Positions 11,734 to 23,323 are shown, numbered from the stretch's first letter. The stretch is DNA of 64,000 bases from Choristoneura fumiferana (GCF_025370935.1 NC_133472.1:40964448-41028447); one strand, 5' to 3'. Notes: a model not told the origin generated them from the sequence alone. A program made the numbers and translations.

Positions 11734-12415
11734 AGCTTGTCTAATTTAAAAACACGCGTCCCTCAGTCAACTAAATCAGTTTATTGCGACTACTTAGACA
11801 GCAAATTTTACAATAAACCGCCTGAACCCAGCGGGGAGCTGAATCCCCGTTGGGCTGAGACGGTTATTCTAAGTATGATTGGTTTTTGGAGTCTTTTTGT
11901 ATTTTTTATTTCAACTCCAAATTTGTTACTTTTACGGGTATTCCGTGAAACCATATCGAAAATACAAACTGAGACATGGATGCACAGAAAAACCAGAAAA
12001 AGAGACCAGCGCTGGGAATCGAACCCAGGTCCTCAGTAATCCGTGCTGCGTGCTATAACCCCTACACCACCGCTGGACAGGAATCTAGACACGAATTTTT
12101 CCTATGCATACATATCTCAGGTTGCTTATTTCTACTACGCTACTTATGCAGCAGCACTAGCGACATCTATGTTCCGCTCTCATCGAGAGACGTCACACTC
12201 TTTCGGAACCAACCGCTCACCTAGACAAGAGATGTCGCTACTAAGCAATCAAATTATGATTGGTTTTTTGGAGTCTCTTTGTATTTTTTATTTCAACATA
12301 TTTTTTTTTCTTTTTTTTTTATATTTTTGGTTATTGTAAGATTTACTGTCTAAGTAGCCATAATGAACTGGTTTTGTTGAGCGAGGGACGCGTCTTTTTT
12401 TAAATAAGACAAGCT
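11734..12415. mobile_element. Long-TIR non-autonomous DNA element with internal SINE (copy A)
   Basis: The first ~85 bp (AGCTTGTCTAATTTAAAAA, ACGCGTCCCTCAGTCAAC, CTACTTAGACAGCAAATTTT, ACAATAA) are inverted in the last ~85 bp (TTATTGTAAGATTTACTG ... AATAAGACAAGCT). There is no transposase. The interior holds a tRNA-headed SINE on the minus strand and an AGCGACATCT...AGATGTCGCT hairpin (12158-12240). The superfamily is unassigned. The B copy is at 24355-25034. Confidence 0.8.
11874..12078 (-). mobile_element. tRNA-derived SINE inside the long-TIR element (copy A)
   Basis: On the minus strand, 12076-12006 reads CCAGCGGTGGTGTAGGGGTT (A-box-like) and later GGTTCGATTCCCAGCGC (B box), with matching acceptor-like ends, so it is a tRNA-like head. 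It continues about 130 bp to a TTGGAGTTGAAATAAAAAAT-type 3' end. That last ~42 bp recurs at 12255-12296 in the same orientation, implying a second 3'-only fragment or a duplication. The long non-tRNA body argues against a working tRNA gene. The B copy is at 24495-24700. Confidence 0.75.
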
Positions 12416-12905
12416 CTACGACACGCAGGCACTTTATAAAAGTGGAATTTTTGTGTATAATTGCTGAATCCTGCTCGTTAAAAGCCTCCAAATACTGTCG
12501 GCTAGTATCAAGGGTAACTGGTGTTGTAACAGACCCATTGTAACTATTTTCCCACCGCTATGTGTACCTGCCGTTAATTGCTGTATTATAGCTGTATAAA
12601 TTGTTTTACGCCTGACGTAATGCGTAAGAACGTCGATTATAATTGTCTTATCGTTAAGTAAAATTCAGAGTGAGACGGTTTTCTAGCAAACATGCATTCC
12701 ATGCACGTATCATTTCATTACAATTGTATGTGCCGCAATTTTCGTATGTGATATGGTAATTTAAACTAGTCAAAAAAAATAAGGGCAACTTGAGTTTCAT
12801 TTATAAAATGAAATCCAAAAAAGCATGCTTACATTTAATTTAACGAAAAGTGTTTGTAGGTATGTTAAGTTATCTAATTTTAATAGTTATCTAATATTAA
12901 TAATA
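12416..12905. other. Unrecognised sequence (copy A)
   Basis: No gene or named repeat is seen. The B equivalent is 25035-25515, with small indels. Confidence 0.35.
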
Positions 12906-13112
12906 GTTGATTGTACAACAAGAGCATAAAACGAACCATTTTAACCGAGGCGTTTATATAGCCACCCGAGCCGTGGATAGACACGTCGAGAGGAAAATGG
13001 GTTTAATGCTCGAGTTTGACACTTCGAATCAGAGGAAATTAAATAGCAACAGTGGAAATAATTGTTCACTTACTAGGTGCCTTTTATTTTTCATGCATTG
13101 CTATATAAATTT
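12906..13112 (+). repeat. Dispersed repeat 'GAACCATTTTA..CCACCCGAGCC', copy 2 (copy A)
   Basis: It aligns with 6797-7015: ACAACAAGAGCATAAAACG, GCCACCCGAGCCG, GGAAAATGGGTTTAAT, AATAATTGTTCACTTACTA. The 70-aa open frame is a by-product. Confidence 0.75.
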
Positions 13113-13715
13113 TAATTGATTTATTTTGATTGATTTTAAGTTTTTCATATTTCAGTAATAATACGGTTCCTGAGATAAATAAACAAACAGACAGACAAAT
13201 GGACATCGTAGCGTCAGTAATAACATTTCACTTGTCACGTTTCTAGTACAGAATCCTAATAACTGGCTCATAATATTAACATTGTTCTAAAATGTACGAA
13301 ATGAAAGTATCCGCAAAACTGTTGCAATCGACAAGCGAAGGTCGGCCGATCATGAGAAAAAATACGCCATTTTGGACAAGAACACAGAACCCACTAAAAG
13401 AATAGTATGTAAGTAGGTAGGTACAAATGTAGTAAATAATAATCCTCTCCCATCTCATTTTCTCAAAAACGTTCGTATTTTGTTAAGCTACTTTAATCAG
13501 CCTCAGTACCCATCAAGGCAGTATGCAAAGGTCGCGACGAGAGATTAATAACCGATATAGGTATGAAGACTTTTCTCAATTCAGACAAAAATGAAACCGG
13601 CTACAAAAAACTATAAAAATAATTTTCTACCAGTCTAAAGTCGGTGCCTCAGCACAAGCCAGCAGGAGTGGACCTATAGTCGTCTACCTGACCTACATAC
13701 TATAATATTAATTTT
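13113..13715. other. Unrecognised sequence (copy A)
   Basis: No bounded element is visible. The B equivalent is 25723-26325. Confidence 0.35.
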
Positions 13716-14263
13716 GACGACCTGATGGCCTAGTGGTTAGAGAACCTGACTACGAAGCTTGAGGCCCCGGGTTACTTCCAGTGTGTTGCCGGCAGCCACG
13801 CTTATTTTAAGGGAGGTTGAAGTAACGTATTTCTGTAACTTAAACCATGACATTAATTTAATTAATAAACTCAGACTTTGTTAGCTTTTTAACACAATTA
13901 GAGTTGCCAGCAATGCACAGCAAATTAAATTGACAAGTTAGTGTAAATGACAGCCGACAGATACTTTGATTATAAGTTGTCAATTTACTAAAGTTAACAA
14001 AGTCTGAATTTAAGTTTATTAATTAAATTAATGTCATGGTTAAGTTAAAAAAATACTCTACTTTAAGACATGCAGAGTAACCACTCTTACACCTAACACA
14101 TTATGCAGAGAGAAAGTAATATTTATTTACACATATTCGATACACAGAAAAAGTATAAGAAAAAATATTTTTATATTATATTAAAAATATTTTTTTTCTA
14201 TTTTATGTAATTTTGATTGTGTGTGTTTGCAGTAACAAATAAACGTTTTATCTATCTATCTAT
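13716..14263 (+). mobile_element. tRNA-headed SINE split by a MITE (copy A)
   Basis: It starts GACGACCTGATGGCCTAGTG (A-box-like), continues AACCTGACTACGAAGCTTGA, and has a mutated B box. The 3' end reads TTTGCAGTAACAAATAAACG followed by a (TCTA)n tail. The head is shared with the SINE at 44263. The middle is interrupted by the inverted-repeat element at 13837-14046. The overall form resembles lepidopteran tRNA-derived SINEs of the Metulj type. The B copy is at 26326-26871. Confidence 0.8.
13837..14046. mobile_element. MITE inserted in the SINE (copy A)
   Basis: The left terminus AACTTAAACCATGACATTAA and AATTAATAAAC... are inverted at the right end as GTTTATTAATTAAATTAATG, TCATGGTTAAGTT. The arms continue through CAGACTTTGTTA. 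There is no ORF. The B copy is at 26445-26653. Confidence 0.85.
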
Positions 14264-14568
14264 AAATTGGGCCCCTCTCAGCATAAAGTTGCAGCAAGCC
14301 GCGACGCTGTTTTTCAGGCCCCCCATTTATGTTCCCTAGTACTTGTTACCTCCACTCGAATCTATGGCTGTGTAGCTCTGCCTTTGTTTAACTTAAGGTT
14401 TTAAGGCTATATAGGTTATTTTTTCTGTTGACCAAGAAACCCCGAAGAAGAATTGTATCTGTGTCTCATGACGCAATCCTATTTGTGAAGGCCAGTTCGC
14501 TCTCGTTCGGGTTTAAATAGAACTGTATCGTTTGTTACGGTAATTCGTTAGGCATGATATCTGGGGGG
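14264..14568. other. Unrecognised sequence (copy A)
   Basis: No feature can be supported. The B equivalent is 26872-27178. Confidence 0.35.
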
Positions 14569-14688
14569 TCACTACGAAACTCGAAAATCGAAGTTTGTAT
14601 GGTACCGTCTCTCTCACTCTCGTATTAAATAATATAAGTGTCAGCGGGACGGCAAGATCCGAAGTTCTAATTTTAAACTTCGTAGTAC
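14569..14688. mobile_element. MITE with CTACGAAACTCGAA arms (copy A)
   Basis: CACTACGAAACTCGAAAATC and the right-end AAACTTCGTAGTA are inverted, with GACGG/CCGTC blocks flanking a short centre. A cleaner family member is at 45316-45437. The B copy is at 27179-27298. Confidence 0.7.
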
Positions 14689-14693
14689 AACAA

Positions 14694-15092
14694 TTTTGGA
14701 ATTTTACTAAATTCCCCTGGGAATTCCCAAATTTATATCGTAGTCTTCATTGTGTTTAGCACAACTGGTCAAAATTTCAAGACTCTTAACCCAGCGGCTG
14801 AAATTTCAAGATTTTATCCCTATCCCGTAGGAACATCGGGATAAAAGTAGCCTATGTGTTAATTCCAGACGTCCAGCTACCTACATACCAAATTTCATGA
14901 CTTTGCCCAGCGGTTGCAATTTGGATATTTTATCCCTATCACGCATATTGGGATAAAAAGTATCCTTTGTTTTAATCCAGATTATATACTAAAATTTTGC
15001 CAAATTTCATCCAAATCCGTCCAGCCGTTTCAGCGTGAAGAAGTAACAAACATACTCACTCACAAACTTTCGCATGTATAATTTTAGTAGGA
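14694..15092 (-). mobile_element. Lep1-like Helitron, 3'-truncated (copy A)
   Basis: The minus-strand 5' end TCCTACTAAAATTATACATG is preceded by A. The body has the CCGTTTCAGCGTG/'GGACGGATTTGGATG' block, two ATATCGGGATAAAA-type repeats and the ...CCCAGGGGAATTTAG segment. The GC-rich 3' end is missing, lost where it abuts the MITE at 14569-14688. The B copy is at 27300-27702. Confidence 0.75.
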
Positions 15093-15224
15093 TAGGATTT
15101 CCACATAGAAAATATAATCGAGATCATGACAGCTGTGTCGTAGATCCCCGAAGTAAATAAATAATGAGATTTAGATAAGCTGAAAAACCACACAAGACAA
15201 AACAATAATTATTAAGTACAAGTA

Positions 15225-15347
15225 CTGGCCCATAAACTTTCTCCATGGCAAAAATGACGTCGATCCGTCGCTCCGTTTCGACGTGAAAGACGGACAAACA
15301 TACAAACAAACAAACACACACTTTCGCATTTAGAATATTAGTATGGA
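15225..15347 (-). mobile_element. Lep1-like Helitron 5' fragment (copy A)
   Basis: On the minus strand it starts TCCATACTAATATTCTAAAT and GCGAAAGTGTGTGTTTG, then CGTCGAAACGGAGCGACGG, and stops about 120 bp in. It is a 5' fragment of the same family as 10679-10898. The B copy is at 27838-27963. Confidence 0.75.
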
Positions 15348-15427
15348 TAGAAAAATTGCAACTTATTATTTTCCTTATAAAATAAATTAGCACGCAAGTA
15401 TCACTTCGTGATACTACTTTGTTTTTA

Positions 15428-15455
15428 ACCGACTTCAAAAAAGGAAGAGGTTCTA
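15428..15455 (+). repeat. 'ACCGACTTCAAAAAAGGA' repeat fragment (copy A)
   Basis: ACCGACTTCAAAAAAGGAAG is a phrase I recognise as the edge of a common lepidopteran interspersed repeat. It lies just outside the truncated mariner end and may mark what truncated it. The B copy is at 28030-28058. Confidence 0.45.
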
Positions 15456-15488
15456 TGTTCCAATGTTTGTATTTTTTTAATTAAAAAT

Positions 15489-16110
15489 GTCGCACTTGTT
15501 GACGCGACAAGCTCTAACAGAACGCTACTTGACAAGTTTGAACACGACGTCCTTTATCGAAAGCTGTGAGCATTTTCGGCACCCAACGCGCACTAACTTT
15601 TGTCATATGCAAATGTTGATGCAAAATCTCTCCAACTTTTCCTTACTAATACCTTAGGCTTCAGCTATTTGCCAAACCTTAATTCTCCGATCCTCTAATA
15701 CTAACTTCTTAAATTTTCAGTATTTTCTTCAGTCACAACCGATATTGGCCTCCCTGAGCGAGGATCGTCTTCGATTGACTCTCGGCCAAGTTTAAAAAGT
15801 CGACTCCATTTTTTAACAGTGGCATGAGAAGGGCCTGATGCGTCGTGAATACTAGCCATTTCTTCATAAATACTTTTCGGCGATTTGTCACTTCGTGAGG
15901 AACTTAATGACTGCACGGTGCTCAATTTTCGTGATATGCGATGATAATTCACACATAACCTTTATCGTCGGATATCTTGAGATGTAATAAAATAAAAGAA
16001 ACATTGTATTTACTTTATAAATGGTCTTTTATTGGCTAGTACCTACCGCTAACACATAATAATATGCAACCTCAGAGTACCTTAGGCTTAGAACTTTTCA
16101 GCCGCCCTTG
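15489..16110 (-). pseudogene. mariner transposase remnant, 3'-truncated (copy A)
   Basis: The minus-strand frame from ATG at 15952 encodes an N-terminal mariner helix-turn-helix region: SIYEEMASIH, then HATVKKWSRLFKLGRESIED and DPRSGRPISV, the usual DNA-binding half. Upstream, 16110 back to ~16085 reads CAAGGGCGGCTGAAAAGTTC next to TA, as expected for the 5' TIR and TA target. Compared with copy B, this copy lacks one T in a homopolymer near 15716 and bases near 15638, which break the frame. Sequencing error could cause both. The catalytic DDD half and 3' TIR are absent, so it is inactive. Autonomous mariner transposases run about 340-350 residues; only about 155 codons remain. Confidence 0.85.
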
Positions 16111-16895
16111 TAGCTTCAGGCTTTACTTTAATAGAAGTTTTATCTTATGGAATACCTACTTTGAGTTAACTTGGCAGTAAAGAGCGCATACTTTCGCGTT
16201 GAAGAAGTTCTGCTCTCTTCACTTAAATATTTTAGAACTTAAATTATTGTCATCTAATTTACTTTGAAGTGGTATTTTACGATTGAGTTTACATTACAAT
16301 TACTTGTAAAACCGATTGTTTATTGAATAAAAACATTATTTTTGTATTGAATATTATTTTTAACTAGCTTTTTTAATTAGTCAATAGGTTGAATTTATTT
16401 TGAATATCTTCATTATTTTAAAACATATTGGTGTGTTTTGCTAATTCAGTAGTTATAGGTACTTATATTATTCCTCAATGGCGGCCTTAAGGCTTGGGCA
16501 ATGTCAGTTGCGATGACAGGGTTGCGGTTGATTCTGCAGAACGCCAACAGTTTGACAGCAGCAAGAAAATAATTTTGAAAATAGAAAAAAAAAATCCTTT
16601 TCGGCCGAACGCTGTTGCGGGTTATAGGTACTTCATTTGTAACTCTATTTGTCAGTTGCGCTTTGACGTTTTTAGATGTCAGTAAACCGGCCAGTATTAA
16701 GTTATCAAATCATCATGCAACCTCGCTGTAATATTTAATTGGCGCCTGTTGCAGTCGTAGCTTTTCGACTGGGCTCAATAAAAAAAGGATTTAAAAACAT
16801 AAACACAACCTAATTTAAAACATAGTGTAATCGATTTTACTCTCGATTCTGAGCAAAATACTTTCTGGTTTTCAGATATTTAATTAGCACCTTAC
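16111..16895. other. Unrecognised sequence (copy A)
   Basis: No gene is seen. The phrase GGCGGCCTTAAGGCTTGGGC near 16480 is also found inverted near 38690-38728, a small dispersed fragment. The B equivalent is 28718-29510. Confidence 0.35.
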
Positions 16896-17181
16896 TATAC
16901 ATAACGTTAAATATGTATTAACAAAACAAGGTTGCATAAATTTAGTCATACATTTTAATAAAAATATTTACTATTACTGAACAAAAAATTGTATTCATTA
17001 AACTTTTTCAGTATTATGTAATCAAAAATGCTTCAGAAAGTTTGCATACTTAAATAAATTCCATTTAAATGTTCACCTCGTAGGCAAAAATAAGTATACA
17101 TGAATGGGTTTATATACATATAACCACACTAATTTGGCAAATATTTGTATACGCGTTTGATTCATAAATATGTAAACACGA
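16896..17181 (+). mobile_element. Degraded copy of the CAGTCACGTC MITE (copy A)
   Basis: It is equivalent to 29511-29801 in copy B, but many single bases are missing here and the CAGTCACGTC terminus is garbled. The same pattern over the rest of copy A suggests base-calling loss near the contig end rather than biological decay. Confidence 0.6.
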
Positions 17182-19196
17182 TTTGATATTTTGATTCGTT
17201 TTGAAGAATTACTGTTTTGTTAAGATTACATGTCTGTCTCTTTCGTAACTGCATGCGGGCAGGGACATACATACTACGAATCCATACTCCATTAAAAATA
17301 ATATTATATACTGGTGACCCGTTCCGGCACAACACGGTTACGGTATACATAGACACCGTGAATCACACTATTTTTTGTGAAAACCGCATCAAAATCCGTT
17401 GCGTAGTTTGAAAGATCTAAGCGTACAGACAAAAAAGCGAGTTTGTTTTATCTATGGGAGTGATGAATTGAAAGTAACTGTCTGTTGTGTATCACGTCGA
17501 AACCGACTGGTTTCGACTGTCAAGGGGCTGAACATAGGGGGGTGATCTCATCTAATTTGGTGATAAAATCGAATTTTGAATAAAAGTCCATGTATTATCA
17601 ATCAATGTCTTTACTTTTAAGGAACTGCAGACAGTCCTGTTATTGGCATAATCATGCTTAAATCTTAATTAAATATAAATAATACTGTTCATAATCCACA
17701 TTTCTTCAACTGCCCGAACACCGCTAATTTGGTGACAATCACCTTAAGTCGGTGATACGTACTACTCTAATTAGACTATAACCAAATTACACAAGTTTTA
17801 ATTTTTTTTATCACCTAATTAGGTATAATGAAGTTTATTTAAATATTGGAAAAAATATTAATATATTAATTAAATTACACGTAGGTATATTTTTCGTAAT
17901 AAACAATGAAATTATTAATTTTGAACATTTAACTACCGTGTTACACACTCATAGTGTGAACGTACCTTTGTAGAGCGATGTTGGTACTGTTGTGTGCTAC
18001 CCTACATTTCACAGTTCCAACCTAAATGACGTTGAAACGCTCCTGAGAGGAAGAGCTACGGATTAGCCTGAAACATGTCGAGCTAAACTCGATTTAAGAC
18101 GTGGAGTGATCCGGGTCAATGCCATTTAATATGAAATATTAATTGCCATTTAATATGAAATCTGGAATTGTCGACCCTACTACATGCATCACACATAAAT
18201 ATTTTTGGTTCTTATCATTATCAACTATCTTGACTCTGGCATGAGGTGATACGGCTTATGCAAAATTAACAAACTATCCAATTACGCTAGGCCATTTTCA
18301 ACGACGAGAAAAAATGGAGGAGGTTCTCAAGTCGACTCGAATTTCTTTTAATGTATGACCACGCATGACTTCTTTACAGAGTTTTTACAAGTTGAACCTT
18401 GAAGTTGGTCCCATATAAATTTGGAAAAAAAATCTACCCTAAGGATGGGAAAAAATATAAAATAAAAACTTTTTAACAGAAAAATTAAACCGCCGATGCT
18501 TTATGTTATGTAATGTCATGTTTGACTCCAATACGTTTTCAATGGCTGATTTTAATTTATTAGATTCATATACTCGCGGTTTTTTTTCTTTTTATTTTAT
18601 CGTCATCCATGTTCTGAAAATTAAAAAATTACAATGAAAAGTAAAAAAAATAACTCATGTAATTTGGTGATAAAGACCCCCAAAATAATATACTAACGTT
18701 GCTTATGAACTGCAACTTTATTAATTATGAATTATTCAACCAATACATGCAATAAATAATTAAAATACACGCGTTATAATTAAATTTCACTCATATCTTT
18801 AACTATCTTGTTTAATTTGGTGATACCGTTGCGGCGTCAATTCTTGAAAATGATAACTTTTTGACGGCTTTCATACGTACTGTGAAAAACTATACAAGTT
18901 TGTTAAAAATAATAATGATATACTAAAATAATGTTTTTTAGTACACTGTCCACTTTTTATACAAATCAGGCACTTTTAGTATTTAAAAACTAATTATAAA
19001 CGGAGAACCAGTTTTACATGTCCACGCGGCGCCGTAATGAGGTCCCGCGCGAGATATTTGCTAAATTTACTATCTCGCTCTCTCAATTTGACCCACAAGA
19101 AATGCAAACGGAATTCTAACTTAATGCTTTGTAGTAAGGTCGCATTTAAAAGGCTAAATTCACTAGCTTTCTCGGTATCGTGCTTCAAACATGTAT
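17182..19196. other. Box-rich unrecognised region, end of copy A
   Basis: It contains several TAATTTGGTGAT boxes (e.g. 17553-17564, 18817-18826), described under copy B (30178-31892). Relative to B it has many one-base deletions, so reading frames here are not reliable. Confidence 0.5.
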
Positions 19197-19296
19197 NNNN
19201 NNNNNNNNNNNNNNNNNNNNNNNNNNNNNNNNNNNNNNNNNNNNNNNNNNNNNNNNNNNNNNNNNNNNNNNNNNNNNNNNNNNNNNNNNNNNNNNN
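19197..19296. other. Assembly gap, 100 N
   Basis: There are exactly 100 N, the conventional placeholder for a gap of unknown size. Open frames reported through it are artefacts. Both flanks belong to the same duplicated segment. Confidence 0.98.
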
Positions 19297-20147
19297 AAGG
19301 TAGGTACTTATTGTGTTTTTGTACAATCCTAACCTGTTGTAATCGTGGCTCGCTCATTAAATTGTCTCTGCGGCAAAAGATTTGCCATGCTTGCATGATG
19401 TAGACGCGTGACGGCGTGTATAGAAAGAAAAAATATTAGATTTTACAACAAAGCGTAAAACGAACCATTTTACCCAAGACGTTCGTATAGCCACCCGAGC
19501 CGGTACGGGGAAACTCGAGAAGAAAATGGGTTTAATTCTCGAGTTTTACACTGTGCTATTCACTTCTATTGCGAAGAAATTAAATGGCAACAGTAGAAAT
19601 AATTGTTCACTTACTATGTAGGTACCTTTCATTTTACATGCATTAGGTACTATACGTATATATAATTATAAAATTTAGTTTTATTGATTTATTTGAATTA
19701 AAAATTATTAAAAAAAATATGTACTTACAAACTTTTTTGTTTGTGGCTGTTGACACCTGATTGCCTTGGTCTTAGACGAAGATTTTACTTCATGCACTAG
19801 AGCATAAAAAGTCATGTTATGCTGCCTAGATCCAACATAAATACGTTTACGAGCATGAGAAGTGAAAAACATTTTTTAAGCCTGTTAAAGTGTCTTACTG
19901 GTGGACCTGTGTCACTTGAGATGGTTTTTGACAAACTTAAAAATTAAGTATTTTTAGATTTTTCTTTTAGGTCAGGCTGGGTTGCGTTTAACTAGGGATG
20001 TGCGAGTGCGAGGATGTCTTGTGAGGAATGTGTTTTTCATGAACCAATAGAAACGTTTCATTTACAGCCTCGTTCCACTGAGCTGTTTACACCAGAGCGG
20101 TGCTGTGCGAGGATAGGTAAATGAAGCGTTTCTCAATATAAATAGTA

Positions 20148-20274
20148 TATTGTGCATTAAGGGGCGTAAGAAGGGAATTACTAACGAGTGTCTATTAGAA
20201 GCCCGACGCCGGAGGCGGAGGGCTTTTAATGACTCGAGTTTGTGATTCCCTTACGCCCCGTGATACACACAATG
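20148..20274. mobile_element. MITE with CATTGTG...GGGGCGTAAG termini (copy B)
   Basis: It is equivalent to 7497-7616 but has the cleaner right end CTTACGCCCCGTGATACACA and a few extra bases in the GCCGGAGGCGGAGGGC centre. Confidence 0.7.
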
Positions 20275-20535
20275 ATTTTCATCACATTGCGAGGAAGAAA
20301 ATGCAAAAAATTAAATTATTTTGTGTCCAAACACTTCACTTATCAGACTAAGTCAGACATAGTCAGATATTTTTAAACTATTCCGCGCTTAAGAGCTAGG
20401 CTCTAATAACGCTGGTTATTAATAAATACCTACAAATTTACATTAAAACTAATTGGCACTCAGACAGTTATTTTATTCGTTAGTAAGTCCCAATCCATTG
20501 ATAATGGCCTTCGTAAACGTATCCAACTATCCAGG

Positions 20536-20773
20536 TCCATACTAATATACTAATATTATAAATGCGAAAGTGTGTGTATTCTGGTGTATTCGTATATTTG
20601 TTCCGTTTTCACGTCGAAATGGAGCGACGTATTGAGGTGTTTTTGAGAAAGAGATAGTTTATAGGCCAGAAAGTGACATAAGCTACTTTTTATCCCGGAA
20701 AAATGAAAAGTTCCCGAGGAAACATCGAGCGATAATCGAAATCCACACGGACGAAGCCGCGATCAAAAGCTGA
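20536..20773 (+). mobile_element. Lep1-like non-autonomous Helitron (copy B)
   Basis: It is equivalent to 7870-8109: TCCATACTAATA start, CTGA|T end. It differs by several substitutions in the 20590-20640 stretch. Confidence 0.8.
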
Positions 20774-21175
20774 TAGTAGTTCTATAAATACCATCAAATC
20801 GGAATCAAAATCAATATTTGTAATACCAGGAATGCATGTCCTTCATGTAGGCTTTTGTAGGAGTGTTCGCCTACCCAGGGGGGTTTCACGGTAAACCTTG
20901 ACATGGTGGACCCAATGCCCTACAATAGGCTAGAAACGAACACCCTTTTCCCACCGCCAACTCCCACCACCCCAATCACGGATATGAGTAAAATGCATTT
21001 TCATTTTATTAGTCACAAAATTACTACGGAACGCGAGCAATTCTATTTCACCTCACTAATAGCTCGAAAAGATTCTTTTTTGCCTTCGAAATTTGCATTT
21101 TTGGTCGGTTGGGTTTTGTGCTTCTCATTTCGGGTCGACTTATTAGGATTAGGTCATACTTTAATCACACGCAAG

Positions 21176-21700
21176 AAAAAAACCGGGCAAGTGCAAGTCG
21201 GTCGCGCACCGAGGGTTCCGTACACATTTACAGGAATCGTGTGTTGAAGATATTTCCCGCTTTTCCGAGTGATTTAACACATCCAGTGTAAGCAGAGCCC
21301 TGCTCCTAAGCAAAACGTACGCAGTGTGGGGTCATATTATATTGGAAATTGATATTTACAAACATAAAAAATAAAGATTTTCAGACTTTTCTAGTTCGTT
21401 GTGTACTTCACACCAAATTTCAAGTTTCTAGGACAACTGGAAGTACCCTATAGGTTTTCAGTGCACGGCAATTTGTATGGAATCACGTTGTTTAATGACT
21501 GTAACTTTTGATTGCGTTGACTTAAAAGTATAATTTTTTCAAGGCTTCAAGGGACCGCAGATATGAGCATTCGATATCAATTTCAGCTTGATACCTCCAC
21601 GCGTTCCTGAGAAAAAGGGTGCTGACAGACGGACGGACGGGCAACAAAGTGATCCTATAAGGGTTCCGTTGTTTCCTTTCGAGGTACGGAACCCTAAAAA
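21176..21700 (+). repeat. 'ACGGAACCCTAAAAA' repeat (family A), copy B
   Basis: It is equivalent to 8512-9036, with the same head and tail and scattered substitutions. Confidence 0.75.
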
Positions 21701-23057
21701 CCCACAGAAACGAATTGCTAATATAAAAGTCGGTTAGGTTAGATAGAACTGTGATCTGATCTCACAAAGAAAATGAGCTGCTCCAGCAAAGTGTGGTAGA
21801 ACTGCGAGGTGTTAGGTCAAAAAAGATTACGCGACGTTATGTTTCGACGATATGATAATATGCCAAGCGACACCAAGTATGCTATAAGAGATTATGCCGT
21901 AAAAGTATGAACCGACGATATAAAGTCGCATGAATACAGCAATGCAAGCACCAATATTGCATAGCAAGACGATGACAGTGGTAGTGCCTAGCCTACCCTT
22001 GCGCAGAGTAAAAAGGACTCATTCAATTAATACTCGTTATCGTTACCTAGGTAGTTTAATTTAAGATCAAGTTGCTCATCCGTATTGTAATGTGTTAACA
22101 AATTTTATAGTGGGAGAGTTGCGTTCATTTGTAATGGAAAGTTTCAGACATTTTCATTTAGGTATTTGAGGCATGAAAACTTGTATTTCACGTGGTTAAA
22201 ATACAGAAATCTGGAGCTGGTAAACGGGATAAACTGGCCCTTACATTTTTAAATAAACTTTTTTCCATGACGGTGTTTGTAATTTGATTTTTATGGGATC
22301 CTGATTTAATCCGGTTTAATTTTTTATTCAAATCGAATTTTTGTAACTTACTTTTTAGTTTTAGGTATATTTTGTTAACAGTACCTACCTTTATATGTAA
22401 GACTTGTTCTAGTGCATAATTATTTGAGTCAATGGAATGAATAAATCTGATATAACTATGACTATGACTATAATGTACAAAGCATAGTGCTCTATTATAG
22501 TATACATATAGTGCCAAGTGGGTAGAGGATTGCTAATCTTTGCCTGCATCTTCCCTAATCGCTACAATCAGACCATCTTCATATCAAGGGGGAAGGGCAT
22601 TTTAGGCAAGCGTGCTCCATTTTAGTCCACATCTTTGCTTACCATCCAGCTTGATTCTGGTCAAACGCAATTCTATCTCTGTATAAAATAAATCAAGATG
22701 TCAAATATTTAGTCAAAATAGTCTACCGGCTCTTAGACTATGCAACATTTGATACCGCTTTTCCGATAAGCAGTGAAGTGCACATATTCTAGGAAACTGG
22801 TAAGCGCTCTAGTTCTAAACAACTAATTGGATAGTCGACGTCGTTGCCAATTAAATAAATTCACGGCAGTAGAAGTGCATTGAAATGAAATGGATAATTC
22901 TGATTTCTAGGAATCATCTGTTGATGCATTAATCACAATACCCATAGCTAGGCAGTAATTCGACTTTATACTAGCGCTAGTGAAAAAACTAACATTGTAA
23001 TTTTTTCAACTTCCTGCTGATGCTGAAAGGTAAAATTAATACCTATTAGGTACCTAC

Positions 23058-23190
23058 AATACAAACAATACAATACAAAGACTCTTTATTGTACACCAGA
23101 CATAGTAAGCGATACAGACAACAAATTATTAAAATTACAAGGTGAGCAATAGCGGCCTTATCGCTTAAGAGCGATCTCTTCCAGGCAACC
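23058..23190 (-). mobile_element. 3' end of a non-LTR retrotransposon (copy B)
   Basis: It is equivalent to 10408-10545, with the AATAAA and CAATA-type tail on the minus strand. Confidence 0.7.
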
Positions 23191-23323
23191 ATTTACCTAC
23201 TTTATTATTAAAGTCTAATTGTCTACGTAAGTACCTACTCAACAAATGTAAACCATCTTGATGTGTCTTTATAGAAAGTTACATTAAAAAATATGCAAAT
23301 ACTATTTACAAATAAATCTTCTA

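Larger units (their letters stand above)
6673..19196 (+). repeat. Copy A of a ~12.5 kb segment duplicated across the assembly gap
   Basis: From AGGTAGGTATTGTG onwards this matches 19297-31865 base for base apart from frequent substitutions and small indels, with every internal element in the same order and orientation. Copy A stops exactly at the first N. Differences include a 13-base insertion present only in B near 19370 and a 12-base stretch present only in A near 9438, so the copies are not identical. Over the last ~2.3 kb, copy A lacks single bases that B has, as expected of a poorly polished contig end. The best reading is an unmerged contig-end overlap or alternative haplotype. Confidence 0.9.

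Noticed and set aside
12006..12076. A functional tRNA gene (minus strand)
   Set aside because: The tRNA-like part is joined to a long SINE body and sits within a transposon; no independent tRNA context.
18994..19403. ORFs spanning the N run
   Set aside because: They are open only because N codons contain no stops.
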